Assembly: GCA_016718525.1 (NCBI GenBank)
Contig: JADKDD010000001.1
Span: forward strand, 558,001 to 622,000
Reading direction: 5' to 3'
Length of the DNA stretch: 64,000 nucleotides
From: Rhodocyclaceae bacterium
GTDB taxonomy: Bacteria > Pseudomonadota > Gammaproteobacteria > Burkholderiales > Rhodocyclaceae
The first letter of the stretch is position 1, and every line of letters begins with the position of its first letter. A program made the translations under genes and the position numbers. Below the pieces are notes generated by a model. The model was not told the DNA's origin. It was given only the letters and a program-made list of their open reading frames with translations, and made no database searches. Positions 44,662 through 53,788 of this stretch are shown piece after piece.

Positions 44662-45267
44662 GTGGCGATGAACGACCGCGAAACAGATCGATTATTGGTG
44701 GATCGCATTCAGCATGGCGATAAACAGGCTTTCGGGATATTGGTCGTCAAATATCAGCGCAGACTGGCTCGGGTCGTTGCGGCCATCATCCGCGACCCAA
44801 CCGAAACAGAAGAGGTTGTCCAAGAGGCGTTCATTCGAGCCTACCGAGCTTTATCAGGGTTTCGCAATGACAGTGCGTTCTACACATGGCTATACCGAAT
44901 CGGGGTCAACACTGCCAAGAATTGGATAGCCAGTAACCACGCCCGTCTTTCGAAAACCATTTCTGTCGATGAAGACGAGGGTGATTATGACGATATTGTT
45001 GAGCAATGTTCTGACACAGAGACACCAGAGATGTTACTCATGAGCAAGCAAGTGGTTGAAACAGTTAACGCTGCAGTGGCTGAATTGCCTGAAGAAATGC
45101 GCACAGCAGTGACATTGCGCGAGATCGATGGTCTGTCATATGAAGAAATTGCCGGAGTGATGAATAGCCCTGTCGGAACCGTTCGCTCGAGAATTTTTCG
45201 TGCGCGTGAAGCGATCGCAGCAAAGCTTCGGTCCTTTGGCTATGCTAACGCGGCGGGCCGAGGGTAA
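44662..45267 (+). CDS. rpoE: ECF sigma factor RpoE (sigma-E)
   Basis: A 201-residue group IV sigma factor. Region 2 includes DPTETEEVVQEAFIRAYRAL and FYTWLYRIGVNTAKNW; region 4 includes LREIDGLSYEEIAGVMNSPVG (in pieces) and GTVRSRIFRARE. It directs the envelope stress response. GTG at 44662 and ATG two codons on are both plausible starts. It heads the rseA-rseB-rseC-mucD operon. Confidence 0.95.
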   Translation: MAMNDRETDRLLVDRIQHGDKQAFGILVVKYQRRLARVVAAIIRDPTETEEVVQEAFIRAYRALSGFRNDSAFYTWLYRIGVNTAKNWIASNHARLSKTISVDEDEGDYDDIVEQCSDTETPEMLLMSKQVVETVNAAVAELPEEMRTAVTLREIDGLSYEEIAGVMNSPVGTVRSRIFRAREAIAAKLRSFGYANAAGRG

Positions 45268-45302
45268 GTGGTGATGGTCAAATTTGGCGATGGTGGTGGT
45301 CG

Positions 45303-45845
45303 ATGAAACAACATGTGTCTGCGTTGGTTGACGGGGAGCAGTCGGTCGGTGATTTGGAGTGTGTGTGTTCAGCGCTAAAACGGCCAGATATTCTGAGCGA
45401 TTTTGCCGATTACACGAGAATTGGCGCGGCACTGCGAGGAGAATCACGGCTAAGTTTTGATGTAAGCGCCAAAGTGATGGCGGCACTTCAACGCGAGCCG
45501 ACGGTGTTTGCGCCGCAGCCACTGAGTGCAATCACGGGTGAACACACCTGTTCAACAGGCCGATTTTTTTTGCGAGAATTTTCTGCTCTAGCGGCTGCCT
45601 CGGCGGGTGTTGTTTTGGTGGCTTGGGTCGTTTTGAGTCAAACACCGGCTGAACCTGAGAAGCAACTTGCTTCAACAGTTATTGCAACACCCGCAGTCGT
45701 TCCAGCAGCCGAGGCGCAGAACACGTTGCCACAGGATCGCTTTCAAGAATATGTCTTGGCTCACCAGACACACTCTTCAAACACTGCCTTGATGGGAGGC
45801 TCACGAAACGTGCGGGCAGTGTCTTCGACACAAAATGGCCGATGA
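45303..45845 (+). CDS. rseA: Anti-sigma-E factor RseA
   Basis: A 180-residue single-pass membrane protein. The cytoplasmic N-terminus (VSALVDGEQSVGDLECVCSAL, DFADYTRIGAALRGE) binds RpoE; one helix near 95-112 (ALAAASAGVVLVAWVVL) spans the membrane; the periplasmic part is short. It is expected to be cleaved by DegS and RseP on envelope stress. Its stop overlaps the rseB start by four bases. Confidence 0.9.
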   Translation: MKQHVSALVDGEQSVGDLECVCSALKRPDILSDFADYTRIGAALRGESRLSFDVSAKVMAALQREPTVFAPQPLSAITGEHTCSTGRFFLREFSALAAASAGVVLVAWVVLSQTPAEPEKQLASTVIATPAVVPAAEAQNTLPQDRFQEYVLAHQTHSSNTALMGGSRNVRAVSSTQNGR

Positions 45846-46822
45846 TGAATTTCTGGGTAGTTGGACTCGTCCTGTCAGTCCTGTCGATGGCATCGGTCGC
45901 ACAGTCGCAACCGAGTTCCGGCACAGCGGTTGATCCGATCGTTTTGCTGCAGAGGGTTGCCGATAGTGCGATATCACTAAACTACAGCGGGGTATTCGTT
46001 TATAGAAACGGTGATATCGAAGAGACATCACGAATAACTCGTGCGCGACTGAACGGACGTGACGTTGAGCGTATCGAAGTGATTGAGGGCAGCGCGCGCG
46101 AAATCATTCGCAGCGGGACGGAGGTCAAGTGTTTTCTCCCTGCCCAAAACCGTCTGGTTGTTGAGCAACGGTCTACAGCTTCGGGACTTCCTGTGTTAAG
46201 TCCAGCGGTACTTGACGATTTGCAGCAACACTATGTGGTTCGAACAGGTGGATTGGGACGCGTTGCCGGAAATATTTGCCAGCGCTTGATACTTGAGCCG
46301 CGCGATGCATTGCGCTATGCGCATCACCTGTGGGTCGAACCGACGACCGGTTTGCTGTTGAAGACCGGAACTGTAAATCAGCAAGGGCGGGTCCTAGAAT
46401 CGTTTACGTTTACCCAGGTCACTTTCGGTTCTCAAGTTTCCCGTCAACAGTTAGTTCCAAGTGCGGAGCTTCAGTCAGGAAATGTTCATCGCATACACAG
46501 CAGCGAAGTACGCGCTAGCGATTTGAAGTGGGGGATCGAAAACCTTCCACCGGGTTTTCGAATTCAGAAAATGATGGTGAGGCGCTTGACGCCACCGCCT
46601 AGCTCACACGATGTCGTTCATATAGTCATTTCAGACGGCTTGGCTGCTGTATCGGTCTTTATCGAACCGGAGGGAGATAGCAAATCAAACAAAGTAGATC
46701 AACAGTCAGGTGCGATGAGTATGTATTCTCGTCAAATTGGTGAGTTTCGTGCCTTGGTTATGGGCGAGGTGCCATTGGTGACTGCAAGGCTAATAGCAGA
46801 TTCGATCGAACGACGCAGGTAG
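45842..46822 (+). CDS. rseB: Sigma-E regulatory protein RseB/MucB
   Basis: A 326-residue periplasmic protein with a signal peptide (about residues 1-20, ending SVAQS). The N-terminal LolA-like domain has ISLNYSGVFVYRNGDIEETSR and the C-terminal domain has GFRIQKMMVRRL and ISDGLAAVSVFIEP. It binds the RseA periplasmic tail and protects it from cleavage. It starts with two ATG codons in tandem; the first overlaps the rseA stop. Confidence 0.93.
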   Translation: MMNFWVVGLVLSVLSMASVAQSQPSSGTAVDPIVLLQRVADSAISLNYSGVFVYRNGDIEETSRITRARLNGRDVERIEVIEGSAREIIRSGTEVKCFLPAQNRLVVEQRSTASGLPVLSPAVLDDLQQHYVVRTGGLGRVAGNICQRLILEPRDALRYAHHLWVEPTTGLLLKTGTVNQQGRVLESFTFTQVTFGSQVSRQQLVPSAELQSGNVHRIHSSEVRASDLKWGIENLPPGFRIQKMMVRRLTPPPSSHDVVHIVISDGLAAVSVFIEPEGDSKSNKVDQQSGAMSMYSRQIGEFRALVMGEVPLVTARLIADSIERRR

Positions 46823-46862
46823 TGACTTGGGAATGAGGTGCATTCAATGCAACAAGTAATCG

Positions 46863-46887
46863 TCAGTTGGTGCTGGCGGGACGCCGC
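46863..46887 (+). repeat. REP-like element between rseB and rseC
   Basis: TCAGTTGGTGCT, then GGCGGG, then ACGCCGC. It matches the consensus at all but the first and last fixed bases. It fills part of the 80-base gap between rseB and rseC, in an operon where several junctions overlap. Confidence 0.7.
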
Positions 46888-46902
46888 TGTAGAGAGGATG
46901 CT

Positions 46903-47361
46903 ATGAGCCAGTGCAGCGCACGCGTATTGTCGACAGATGCGGATCACGTCTGGGTGGAAATTTCCCCACGTGAAATCGGTTGCGGAAACTGCGATCAGCC
47001 TGGGGGTTGCCAAAGTGGACTTTTTTCACTTGACAGGCGTTCGAGGCGCTATCGTGTGGCCAATACGATCGGTGCGAAGGATGGAGATCAGGTTGACTTG
47101 GTCGTACCAGATTATTCTCTGGTCAGAATTTCGATGATGGTTTATGGCTTCCCGACTTTGCTTTTGATCGCTTGTGCTGTAGTCGGACAAGCGTTCGCAG
47201 GCAATACTGGTGCTGTCATTGGTGGTGTTTTTGGTCTGGTGCTGAGCGCCATTGTTCTGCGCAAAAACCATCGTTATACGCTTGAAAATGCAGTGGGAGC
47301 ACCCAACTTGGGCTTGCGAAAACCCGTTTCATCAACGTCTCGATTTGTGGAGCAAAAATGA
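46903..47361 (+). CDS. rseC: Sigma-E regulatory protein RseC/MucC
   Basis: A 152-residue membrane protein. The N-terminal cysteine cluster CGNCDQPGGC is typical of RseC, and two hydrophobic helices follow (LVRISMMVYGFPTLLLIACAV in part, and AVIGGVFGLVLSAIVL). It modulates RseA activity and may link to the Rnf/SoxR reducing system. The ATG with AGAGAGGA upstream is chosen; a TTG 36 bases earlier lies inside the REP-like element and is unlikely. Its stop overlaps the mucD start by four bases. Confidence 0.9.
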   Translation: MSQCSARVLSTDADHVWVEISPREIGCGNCDQPGGCQSGLFSLDRRSRRYRVANTIGAKDGDQVDLVVPDYSLVRISMMVYGFPTLLLIACAVVGQAFAGNTGAVIGGVFGLVLSAIVLRKNHRYTLENAVGAPNLGLRKPVSSTSRFVEQK

Positions 47362-48857
47362 AAAATCAATACCGCTATCTGTTTGCTTTCTTAGTTACCT
47401 GGGCGCTCAGCATGGCTGCTTACGCGCAAGGCCGTGAGTTGCCGGACTTTGCTGACCTGGCGGAAAAACATGGCCCTGCGGTCGTAAACATCAGTATCAC
47501 TCAGGTCATCAAGAACAATCGCAATGGATTTTCCTTTGGGCAGCCATTCTCGCTCGATGAAAACGACCCCGCTTTTGAATTTTTTCGCCGCTTCATGCCG
47601 CCTGGTGGAGGTTCCGGCCAGTCACCGCGGCAGCCGAAGGAGTTTCGCCATAACTCCCTCGGTTCGGGTTTCATCATTTCTGCCGATGGTTACATTCTTA
47701 CCAATGCTCACGTAATCGATGAGGCTGACGAAGTGGTTGTGAAACTCACCGATAAACGCGAATTGAAAGCCAAAGTAATTGGCGCGGATAAGCGCACCGA
47801 CGTGGCTTTGCTAAAAGTAGAAGCAACCAACCTTCCGGTTGTAAAGCTAGGCGACTCGTCAAAGGTACGCGTGGGAGAGTGGGTTGTTGCCATAGGGTCT
47901 CCATTTGGATTTGAGAATTCGGTTACTGCCGGGATTGTCAGTGCCAAAGGCCGTGAGCTGCCGCAAGAAAACCTTGTGCCATTTATTCAGACCGACGTAG
48001 CGATCAATCCAGGGAATTCCGGCGGTCCCCTGTTCAATCTGAAAGGGGAGGTCATCGGCATAAATTCCCAGATCTACTCCCGGTCTGGTGGCTCAATCGG
48101 CCTTTCGTTCTCGATCCCGATTGATCTTGCTATGGAAGTTCAGAATCAACTCAAGGCGAATGGAAAGGTCAGTCGAGGCAGGCTTGGTGTAGTGATTCAG
48201 GCTGTCACGAAGGAGATGGCTGAGTCGTTTGGACTGACCAAGCCAAGTGGCGCACTGGTGGCCTCGGTAGAAAAGGGTGCGCCGGCGGACAAAGCAGGAG
48301 TAGCCGCTGGCGACATTATTTTGAAATTCGATGGTAAGACAATCAGCCAGTCTTCTGATTTACCTCGAATGGTGGGCGCGACTAAACCTGGAAGCAAGGT
48401 GACCATGCAAACATGGCGAGCTGGCGTTAATCGTGACGTCCAGGTTACCGTCGGTGAAATTCAGGATGAGGATGGAGAGGCACCCCGTCCCGGGCGCCGC
48501 GGTGGCAAAAGCCCTGATGCTCCAGCACCAAATCGACTTGGCCTGGTGTTGAGTGTCCCGAGCGCCGAACAATATCGATCATTGGGGTTAAGCCACGGCC
48601 TGCTTGTAGAAGACGTAAGAAACGGTGCTTTACGTACAGATTTGCGGTCGGGTGACATCCTGCTGTCGGTGATTACCAAGAACGGTCCGGTGGAACTTAA
48701 ATCGGTTACTCAGTTCAACGAAGTCCTAACTCGAATTGATAAAGCTTCACCAGTAACGATGTTGGTGCGTCGCGGTGATGCCCAGACCTTCGTGACGATC
48801 AAAGGCGTTAGCGAAAAGAGTGACAAGCCTGAAAAAAACGACAACAAGGACAATTGA
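47358..48857 (+). CDS. mucD: Periplasmic serine endoprotease DegP/MucD
   Basis: A 499-residue HtrA protease with a signal peptide (about residues 1-24). The catalytic triad is His118 (TNAHVID), Asp148 (RTDVALLK) and Ser221 (GNSGGPL). Two PDZ domains follow (about 255-350 and 390-480), the first with GRLGVVIQAVT. It degrades misfolded periplasmic proteins under sigma-E control. The linker near residues 370-390 is basic and Pro/Gly-rich. Confidence 0.95.
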   Translation: MKNQYRYLFAFLVTWALSMAAYAQGRELPDFADLAEKHGPAVVNISITQVIKNNRNGFSFGQPFSLDENDPAFEFFRRFMPPGGGSGQSPRQPKEFRHNSLGSGFIISADGYILTNAHVIDEADEVVVKLTDKRELKAKVIGADKRTDVALLKVEATNLPVVKLGDSSKVRVGEWVVAIGSPFGFENSVTAGIVSAKGRELPQENLVPFIQTDVAINPGNSGGPLFNLKGEVIGINSQIYSRSGGSIGLSFSIPIDLAMEVQNQLKANGKVSRGRLGVVIQAVTKEMAESFGLTKPSGALVASVEKGAPADKAGVAAGDIILKFDGKTISQSSDLPRMVGATKPGSKVTMQTWRAGVNRDVQVTVGEIQDEDGEAPRPGRRGGKSPDAPAPNRLGLVLSVPSAEQYRSLGLSHGLLVEDVRNGALRTDLRSGDILLSVITKNGPVELKSVTQFNEVLTRIDKASPVTMLVRRGDAQTFVTIKGVSEKSDKPEKNDNKDN

Positions 48858-49116
48858 TCTGAACACTTCCACCCGATTGATTCTGTACAGTCGGAACTAC
48901 TGTCACCTCTGTGAAGACATGCTCACCGCGCTTGAAACGTTGCGCGGTGAGTATGTCTTTTCCATTGATGTGATCGATGTCGATTTGGACAAAACAGCGG
49001 AGTCGAAATATGACGAGCTGATTCCTGTCTTGACCGGTGAAAACGGGCAAGTGATCTGTCATTACTATCTGGATGAAACGAAAGTCCGTGCCTTTTTACA
49101 GGGCAGGCAGACCTGA
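48820..49116 (+). CDS. Glutaredoxin-like (DUF836) family protein
   Basis: A protein of up to 98 residues with LILYSRNYCHLCEDML, a CHLC redox motif at the start of the thioredoxin-like fold, and ELIPVLTGENGQ holding the cis-proline loop. No ATG is available. A GTG at 48820 lies within the end of mucD; TTG at 48877 would begin exactly at the first strand. The true start is uncertain. It is usual between mucD and lepA in betaproteobacteria and presumably reduces a disulfide. Confidence 0.8.
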   Translation: MTSLKKTTTRTIDLNTSTRLILYSRNYCHLCEDMLTALETLRGEYVFSIDVIDVDLDKTAESKYDELIPVLTGENGQVICHYYLDETKVRAFLQGRQT

Positions 49117-49216
49117 TTTGGGCTAAAATAGACGCTTCGCCTTTGCTCTCTTTAAGACGCTGATCCAGCGCCGAATCAGTGACCTAGCAGTCACCACATT
49201 GCCATACCGCCATCCC

Positions 49217-51007
49217 ATGGATCACATCCGTAACTTTTCCATCATTGCCCATATTGACCACGGCAAGTCCACATTGGCTGACCGCATCATCCAGCGCTGC
49301 GGCGGTTTATCTGACAGAGAGATGGAAGCTCAGGTGCTTGACTCGATGGATTTGGAGCGGGAGCGCGGAATCACCATCAAGGCGCAAACTGCTGCACTCA
49401 ATTATGTGGCCCGTGATGGCAAAACATATAACCTGAACCTGATTGACACACCGGGACATGTGGACTTTTCCTATGAAGTCTCCCGCTCGCTTTCTGCCTG
49501 TGAAGGTGCACTTTTGGTGGTCGACGCATCGCAAGGTGTAGAAGCACAGACGGTCGCCAACTGTTATACCGCGTTGGAACTTGGCGTTGATGTCGTACCG
49601 GTGCTCAATAAAATGGATTTGCCGCAAGCCGATCCGGATAACGCCAAACAAGAGATTGAAGATGTGATTGGAATTGATGCGTCCGATGCGATTCCGTGTT
49701 CTGCCAAAACCGGAATGGGGATCGACGATATTCTGGAAGCGGTCATCACTCGCATACCTGCACCAAAAGGGCGATTGGATGCGCCACTCAAGGCGTTGAT
49801 CATTGACTCTTGGTTTGACAACTATGTTGGCGTCGTCATGTTGGTGAGAGTAGTCGACGGCGAACTCCGGGCAAAGGAAAAGCTGGTCTTGATGGCCACT
49901 GGCAGCGTCCATTTGTGCGAAGAGGTTGGCGTTTTTACGCCCAAGTCGCTGACACGCGACGTACTTAGGGCTGGCGAGGTGGGCTTCATCATTTCCGGCA
50001 TAAAAGAACTGAAGGCTGCAAAGGTCGGTGATACCGTAACTTCCTTGGAGCGCCGAGCCACCGAAGCGCTGGCTGGCTTTAAGGAAATTAAGCCACAGGT
50101 TTTTGCTGGACTTTATCCCGTGGAATCGAATCAGTACGATACCTTGCGAGATGCGCTTGAGAAGCTACGCCTGAACGATGCGTCGCTTCAGTATGAGCCG
50201 GAAGTTTCACAAGCCTTGGGTTTTGGATTCCGCTGTGGATTCCTCGGACTCCTCCACATGGAGATTGTTCAGGAGCGCCTGGAACGAGAGTTTGACCAGG
50301 ATTTGATTACCACTGCTCCAACAGTCGTATATCAAGTTCGTTTACGAGACGGCAGTGAAATTTTGATCGAAAACCCGGCCAAACTGCCGGAACTCCAAAA
50401 AATTGAGGAAATTCGGGAGCCGATCATCACATCGGTCATTTTTGTACCGCAGGATTACTTGGGTGCCGTGATTACCCTGTGTGAGCAAAAACGCGGCAAT
50501 CAGGTCAATCTGGCTTATCACGGTCGTCAGGTTCAAGTTACCTACGAAATGCCGATGGCCGAAGTTGTCATGGATTTCTTCGACAAACTCAAATCTGTCT
50601 CGCGCGGGTATGCGTCATTGGACTACGAATTCAAGGAGTATCGGGCTGCGGACGTAGTCAAGCTGGACATTCTGATCAACTCAGAAAAAGTCGATGCGCT
50701 GTCGCTGATTGTTCATCGCGGTAATGCACCGTATCGTGGTCGTGAGCTCGCTGCAAAGATGCGTGAGTTGATACCGCGCCAGATGTATGACGTTGCCATT
50801 CAGGCGGCGATTGGGGCGACCATCGTTTCGCGCGAAAACGTTAAGGCCATGCGTAAGGATGTATTGGCAAAGTGCTACGGCGGCGATATTTCACGCAAGA
50901 AGAAACTGCTGGAAAAACAAAAAGCCGGAAAAAAGCGCATGAAGCAGGTCGGCCGCATTGAGATTCCGCAAGAAGCCTTTCTGGCTGTCCTTCGGGTAGG
51001 GAAATAG
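49217..51007 (+). CDS. lepA: Elongation factor 4 (LepA)
   Basis: A 596-residue translational GTPase. AHIDHGKST is the P-loop, RGITIKAQTA the switch I region, DTPGHVDF the G3 motif and NKMDLP the G4 motif; the LepA-specific C-terminal domain ends in KKLLEKQKAGKKRMKQVG. It acts in back-translocation or initiation on the ribosome. MDHIRNFSIIAHIDHG is the normal N-terminus, so ATG 49217 is used. lepB follows with no gap. Confidence 0.97.
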   Translation: MDHIRNFSIIAHIDHGKSTLADRIIQRCGGLSDREMEAQVLDSMDLERERGITIKAQTAALNYVARDGKTYNLNLIDTPGHVDFSYEVSRSLSACEGALLVVDASQGVEAQTVANCYTALELGVDVVPVLNKMDLPQADPDNAKQEIEDVIGIDASDAIPCSAKTGMGIDDILEAVITRIPAPKGRLDAPLKALIIDSWFDNYVGVVMLVRVVDGELRAKEKLVLMATGSVHLCEEVGVFTPKSLTRDVLRAGEVGFIISGIKELKAAKVGDTVTSLERRATEALAGFKEIKPQVFAGLYPVESNQYDTLRDALEKLRLNDASLQYEPEVSQALGFGFRCGFLGLLHMEIVQERLEREFDQDLITTAPTVVYQVRLRDGSEILIENPAKLPELQKIEEIREPIITSVIFVPQDYLGAVITLCEQKRGNQVNLAYHGRQVQVTYEMPMAEVVMDFFDKLKSVSRGYASLDYEFKEYRAADVVKLDILINSEKVDALSLIVHRGNAPYRGRELAAKMRELIPRQMYDVAIQAAIGATIVSRENVKAMRKDVLAKCYGGDISRKKKLLEKQKAGKKRMKQVGRIEIPQEAFLAVLRVGK

Positions 51008-51832
51008 ATGAATTCTTCAAGTAATGTATTCGATGGCATGGGCTTCAATTTTGCCCTTATTCTTCTCTTACTGAGCCTTACGACTGGCATCGCATGGGCA
51101 TTAGACGTGTTCTGGGCCGCTAAGAAACGCCCCGTTGGAGCCAAAGACCCATGGTGGGTCGAATATTTTGCAAGTTTTTTTCCGGTATTTCTGGCAGTGT
51201 TCTTTCTGCGCTCATTTTTGATTGAGCCTTTCAGAATCCCTTCAGGTTCGATGATCCCAACACTGCTGGTCGGTGACTTTATCGTGGTCAACAAATACAC
51301 TTACGGAATAAGGTTACCGGTCATCAACAAGAAGATTATCGAGATGAATACGCCACAGCGCGGTGATGTGATGGTGTTTCGATATCCGCCAGATCCATCG
51401 CAGGACTACATCAAGCGCGTGATCGGATTGCCGGGAGACAAACTGGTGTATCGCAACAAGAAACTCAGCATTAACGGCCATGAAATCGAGCAAATGAAGT
51501 CGGATGACTATCAGGACCCCAATCGCATGATTTTTACGCCACAGTTCAAGGAAGCGCTGGATGGGGTTGAGCACCGGATTTTAATTGAGCCGGATGCGCC
51601 TCCGTTTGTGCGCCAGATTGTCAATTTTCCGTATCGCGAAAATTGCACTTACAATGCGGAAGGGGTCGAATGTCAAGTTCCGGCAGGGCATTATTTTATG
51701 ATGGGCGACAATCGAGATAACTCAATGGACAGCCGTTTTTGGGGGTTTGTTCCTGACGAGAATATCGTTGGCAAAGCGGTTTTCATTTGGTTAAATTTCA
51801 GCAACTTAAAAAGATTTGGTCCGTTGCACTGA
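51008..51832 (+). CDS. lepB: Signal peptidase I
   Basis: A 274-residue inner-membrane protease with two N-terminal membrane helices. The catalytic Ser81 is in RIPSGSMIPTL and Lys136 in YIKRVIGLPGD; GHYFMMGDNRDNSMDSRFWG is the conserved box E. It cleaves Sec and Tat signal peptides. The ATG directly follows the lepA stop codon, as in many proteobacteria. Confidence 0.96.
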   Translation: MNSSSNVFDGMGFNFALILLLLSLTTGIAWALDVFWAAKKRPVGAKDPWWVEYFASFFPVFLAVFFLRSFLIEPFRIPSGSMIPTLLVGDFIVVNKYTYGIRLPVINKKIIEMNTPQRGDVMVFRYPPDPSQDYIKRVIGLPGDKLVYRNKKLSINGHEIEQMKSDDYQDPNRMIFTPQFKEALDGVEHRILIEPDAPPFVRQIVNFPYRENCTYNAEGVECQVPAGHYFMMGDNRDNSMDSRFWGFVPDENIVGKAVFIWLNFSNLKRFGPLH

Positions 51833-51849
51833 GCATTGAGGAGCACAAG

Positions 51850-52209
51850 ATGAAACATCAATTGGGCGTAAGCTTGAACGGACTGATGTTGGGCGGTGTT
51901 TTTTTGGGCCTGCTCGCAATGGGAGCAATGAAGGTTGCGCCTGAACTGATTGAGTTCGGACAAATCAAAAAAGCAATTATCGCTACTGCCAGTGACCCAG
52001 CGCTTAAAGATGCAAGCGTTGCAAAGATTCGTGACGCGTATTCGAAGTTTGCGGAGATCGATAATATTAAAAGGATGCCCGCTGGAGACTTGGAAATTAC
52101 CAAAGACGGATCAGAAATCGTCATAAGTTTTGCCTATACCAGCAAGATTCATCTTTTTTCAAATGTCAGCCTGGTGTTTGATTTTGAGGCAAGCAGTAAT
52201 CAGAAATGA
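51850..52209 (+). CDS. DUF4845 family small membrane protein
   Basis: A 119-residue protein with one N-terminal membrane helix (LNGLMLGGVFLGLLAMGAM) and a periplasmic part with TASDPALKDASVAKIRDAYSKFAEIDNI. DUF4845 proteins occur between lepB and rnc in betaproteobacteria and have no assigned function. A GAGG site precedes the ATG. It overlaps rnc by four bases. Confidence 0.9.
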   Translation: MKHQLGVSLNGLMLGGVFLGLLAMGAMKVAPELIEFGQIKKAIIATASDPALKDASVAKIRDAYSKFAEIDNIKRMPAGDLEITKDGSEIVISFAYTSKIHLFSNVSLVFDFEASSNQK

Positions 52210-52868
52210 AGCTATTGCAGCTAACAGCTGCGCTCGGATGCGAATTTGCAGATATCCGTCTTCTGGAACAGGCGTTGTGCCATCGAAGCTCGGGTGTTCA
52301 CAACAACGAACGCTTGGAGTTTCTTGGCGACGCTGTATTGAATTGTGTTGTTACACAAGCGCTTTATGAGCGCTTTGGAACCCTTAAAGAAGGCGATTTG
52401 TCGAGGTGGCGTGCAAGTATTGTTCGTCAGGAGACGCTTGCCGGGTTGGCGAATTCCATCAGGCTTGGTGACTATCTTCAGCTTGGAGATGGCGAGGTAA
52501 AAAGTGGCGGGCGGCAGCGCCCATCCATCCTTGCAGATGCACTGGAAGCGATTTTTGGCGCAATTTTTCTGGACTCTGGGTATGGTTCGGCAAGCTCGGT
52601 CATCACCCGAATGATTGGTCCAATTTTGGATTCCATCGTTCCGAACAGCTCGGGAAAGGACGCCAAGACTGTATTGCAAGAGGCGCTACAGGCGCGAGGG
52701 ATAGCACTTCCTCAATATAAATTAGCTGCCACCCGCGGAGCTGCTCACGAGCAGGAATTTGAGGTCGACTGCATGATTGACGCGCTAAATATTCGAACAA
52801 AAGGATTGGGTCGTAGCCGACGAAGTGCTGAGCAAGTCGCCGCGCAATTGGCTGTTGAGAGACTGTGA
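52206..52868 (+). CDS. rnc: Ribonuclease III
   Basis: A 220-residue RNase III with the signature NERLEFLGDAVL at 34-45 holding the catalytic acidic residues, a second acidic site in DALEAIFGAIFLDSGY, and a C-terminal double-stranded RNA-binding domain ending in GRSRRSAEQVAAQLA. It processes rRNA precursors and double-stranded RNA. Its stop overlaps the era GTG start (GTGA). Confidence 0.96.
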   Translation: MKLLQLTAALGCEFADIRLLEQALCHRSSGVHNNERLEFLGDAVLNCVVTQALYERFGTLKEGDLSRWRASIVRQETLAGLANSIRLGDYLQLGDGEVKSGGRQRPSILADALEAIFGAIFLDSGYGSASSVITRMIGPILDSIVPNSSGKDAKTVLQEALQARGIALPQYKLAATRGAAHEQEFEVDCMIDALNIRTKGLGRSRRSAEQVAAQLAVERL

Positions 52869-53770
52869 AAGTGGCGGCAACCATTTTGGAAAATTTTCGG
52901 ACAGGATTCGTTGCGATTGTCGGCAGACCAAATGTTGGGAAGTCGACGCTGACAAATCGGCTCGTTGGCACCAAAGTCAGCATCACCTCAAAGAAGGCTC
53001 AGACTACTCGACATCGAATCCACGGGATTTTGACCACCGATTCGGCGCAACTGATCTTTGTTGATACACCTGGTTTCCAAAAAAAGCATATGAATGCTTT
53101 GAATCGAGCTATGAACAGAAATGTATCAAGCGCCCTGCTTGATGTCAGTGCCGTTGTAATGGTTGTGGAGGCGGGAAGGTGGGGGCAGGGGGAGAACGAT
53201 TTGCTGACCATGCTGCCAGCTGAAATACCGGTGATATTGGCAATCAACAAGACGGATCGTGTCGATGACAAAAGTAAATTATTGCCGTTCATTGCGCAAG
53301 CAGCTTCACTGCGCGAGTTTGCCGCGATTTATCCACTGTCTGCAGAAAAGGGTGACGGGTGCAGCGCACTCATTGCTGGATTGACTCCGCTGTTGCCCGA
53401 GGCACCAGCCATTTTTGAAGCAGATGAATTCACCGATCGTTCAGAGCGCTTTCTTGCTGCCGAGACGCTCCGCGAAAAATTGTTCCGCAACCTCGGCGAA
53501 GAACTCCCGTACGGAATCGCGGTCGAAATAGAGAAGTTTGAAATGGAAGGAGACCTGCGCCGGATCCATGCTGCGATCATTGTTGATAAATCAGCGCATA
53601 AGGCAATTGTTATTGGAAAAAGTGGCGAACAGCTCAAGCGCATATCAACCGATGCGCGCAAAGGGATGGAGTCGCTATTTGGAGGGCGCGTTTGGTTGGA
53701 AACGTGGGTGAAGGTCAAAAGCGGTTGGGCCGACGACCAGCGCGCGTTGAAAAGTCTCGGCTACGAGTAA
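52865..53770 (+). CDS. era: GTPase Era
   Basis: A 301-residue GTPase. GRPNVGKST at 20-28 is the P-loop, DTPGF the G3 motif and NKTD the G4 motif; the C-terminal KH domain has AIVIGKSGEQLKRISTDAR. It assists 16S rRNA maturation and 30S assembly. It uses a GTG start overlapping rnc by four bases. Confidence 0.96.
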   Translation: MKVAATILENFRTGFVAIVGRPNVGKSTLTNRLVGTKVSITSKKAQTTRHRIHGILTTDSAQLIFVDTPGFQKKHMNALNRAMNRNVSSALLDVSAVVMVVEAGRWGQGENDLLTMLPAEIPVILAINKTDRVDDKSKLLPFIAQAASLREFAAIYPLSAEKGDGCSALIAGLTPLLPEAPAIFEADEFTDRSERFLAAETLREKLFRNLGEELPYGIAVEIEKFEMEGDLRRIHAAIIVDKSAHKAIVIGKSGEQLKRISTDARKGMESLFGGRVWLETWVKVKSGWADDQRALKSLGYE

Positions 53771-53788
53771 TAGTTTCGGTCAAAGGCA

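Noticed and set aside
46867..46902. Upstream TTG extension of rseC
   Set aside because: It would translate the REP-like element; the ATG at 46903 has a good ribosome site and the usual RseC start.
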